6,516 nt of DNA, taken from contig CANDYN010000061.1 in assembly GCA_947424985.1 (NCBI GenBank), positions 1 through 6,516 on the forward strand. The letters are read 5' to 3'. A model generated the notes under the pieces. It was not told where the DNA came from, searched no databases, and worked only from the letters and a program-made list of their open reading frames with translations. Both the position numbers and the translations under genes were made by a program. The DNA comes from Rickettsiales bacterium (GTDB taxonomy: Bacteria > Pseudomonadota > Alphaproteobacteria > Rickettsiales > Deianiraeaceae). Below, in pieces: positions 6,273 through 6,516 of the stretch (position 1 is its first letter; the number at the start of each line of letters is the position of its first letter).

Positions 6273-6506
6273 ATGATAGACTTCGCCTCTCTTGTTATTG
6301 ACGAAAATATTTACCTCTCAAGTATAGCAATTCACAAGAAACTAAATTCAGAAGGTTACCGCCTCACGTATCCAAGCAAAGGCAATTTCACGCTATTTCA
6401 CCCGATAAACAGGAAAACAAGTGAAGCTATAGAGCAAGCGATTTTCATAAAATTAAAAGATGTATTAAGTAAGAATGTATGCCAAAGAAATATGATGCAA
6501 GAGTAA
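6273..6506 (+). CDS. SpoVG-family protein, probably lacking its N-terminal start
   Basis: The 77 residues from ATG 6273 show the SpoVG pattern: MIDFASLVIDENIYLSSIAI, then a glycine-containing turn, YRLTYPSKGNF, FHPINRKTSEAIEQAI, and a basic tail. SpoVG proteins are small nucleic-acid-binding regulators (septation and sporulation in Firmicutes), and relatives occur on mobile elements in other phyla. The frame is open upstream to a stop at 6231-6233 and encodes IIFELIKPSNG there, which fits the family's missing first strand. However, that stretch has no ATG, GTG or TTG, and ATG 6273 itself has no ribosome-binding site at a usable distance. The gene is therefore likely 5'-truncated or uses an ATT start (6240 or 6243). 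The C-terminus looks complete. The assignment rests on motif pattern, not a search. Confidence 0.7.
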   Translation: MIDFASLVIDENIYLSSIAIHKKLNSEGYRLTYPSKGNFTLFHPINRKTSEAIEQAIFIKLKDVLSKNVCQRNMMQE

Positions 6507-6516
6507 TACATTCCTA
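6479..6516 (+). CDS. Possible start of a further gene, cut by window edge
   Basis: An ATG at 6479 opens a frame MPKKYDARVIHS that runs to the edge without a stop and overlaps the end of the SpoVG-like gene by 28 bases. The short purine-rich stretch TAAGTAAGA lies before it. Twelve codons are too few for a family call. Confidence 0.3.
   Translation, partial: MPKKYDARVIHS

Noticed and set aside
1..6516. CRISPR array, tRNA or rRNA genes
   Set aside because: No regularly spaced direct repeats and no tRNA- or rRNA-like sequence were seen on either strand.

Overview
The window is AT-rich bacterial DNA from an accessory, mobile or defence-type region. No gene in it is a lineage marker. Almost no gene has a convincing Shine-Dalgarno sequence, which would fit Bacteroidota or a reduced AT-rich proteobacterium such as a Rickettsiales-type symbiont, but the host cannot be decided from this sequence.

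Left part (1-1352, minus strand): an IS1595-family transposase is followed 14 bases later by the first 145 codons of a RhuM-family protein that runs off the window. The two look co-transcribed, and RhuM may be a passenger of the insertion element. A divergent intergenic region (1353-1505) carries a promoter for the transposase and a promoter plus palindrome for the next gene.

Middle (1506-4872, plus strand): a small XRE-type helix-turn-helix regulator is followed by about 430 bases of mostly non-coding or decayed sequence. Then come a BRO-N/DinD-type protein and, 17 bases on, a 584-residue endonuclease with a C-terminal Mrr-like PD-(D/E)xK domain. The last two form a probable operon. Similar operator-like palindromes lie over the predicted -35 regions of both the regulator gene and this operon, so the regulator may control both.

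Right part (4873-6516, plus strand): a large protein of a family I know only as uncharacterised, ending in a predicted nuclease-like domain, is broken by a one-base frameshift at an A5 run. It also stops early, just after the nuclease motif. A SpoVG-family gene follows immediately and has no usable start upstream of its conserved first strand. The two broken ends meet within about 30 bases, which suggests a deletion joined them. A further gene may begin at 6479.

Overall this looks like a partly decayed defence and mobile-element island: one apparently intact regulated nuclease operon, one damaged putative nuclease gene, and an insertion element with an attached RhuM gene.
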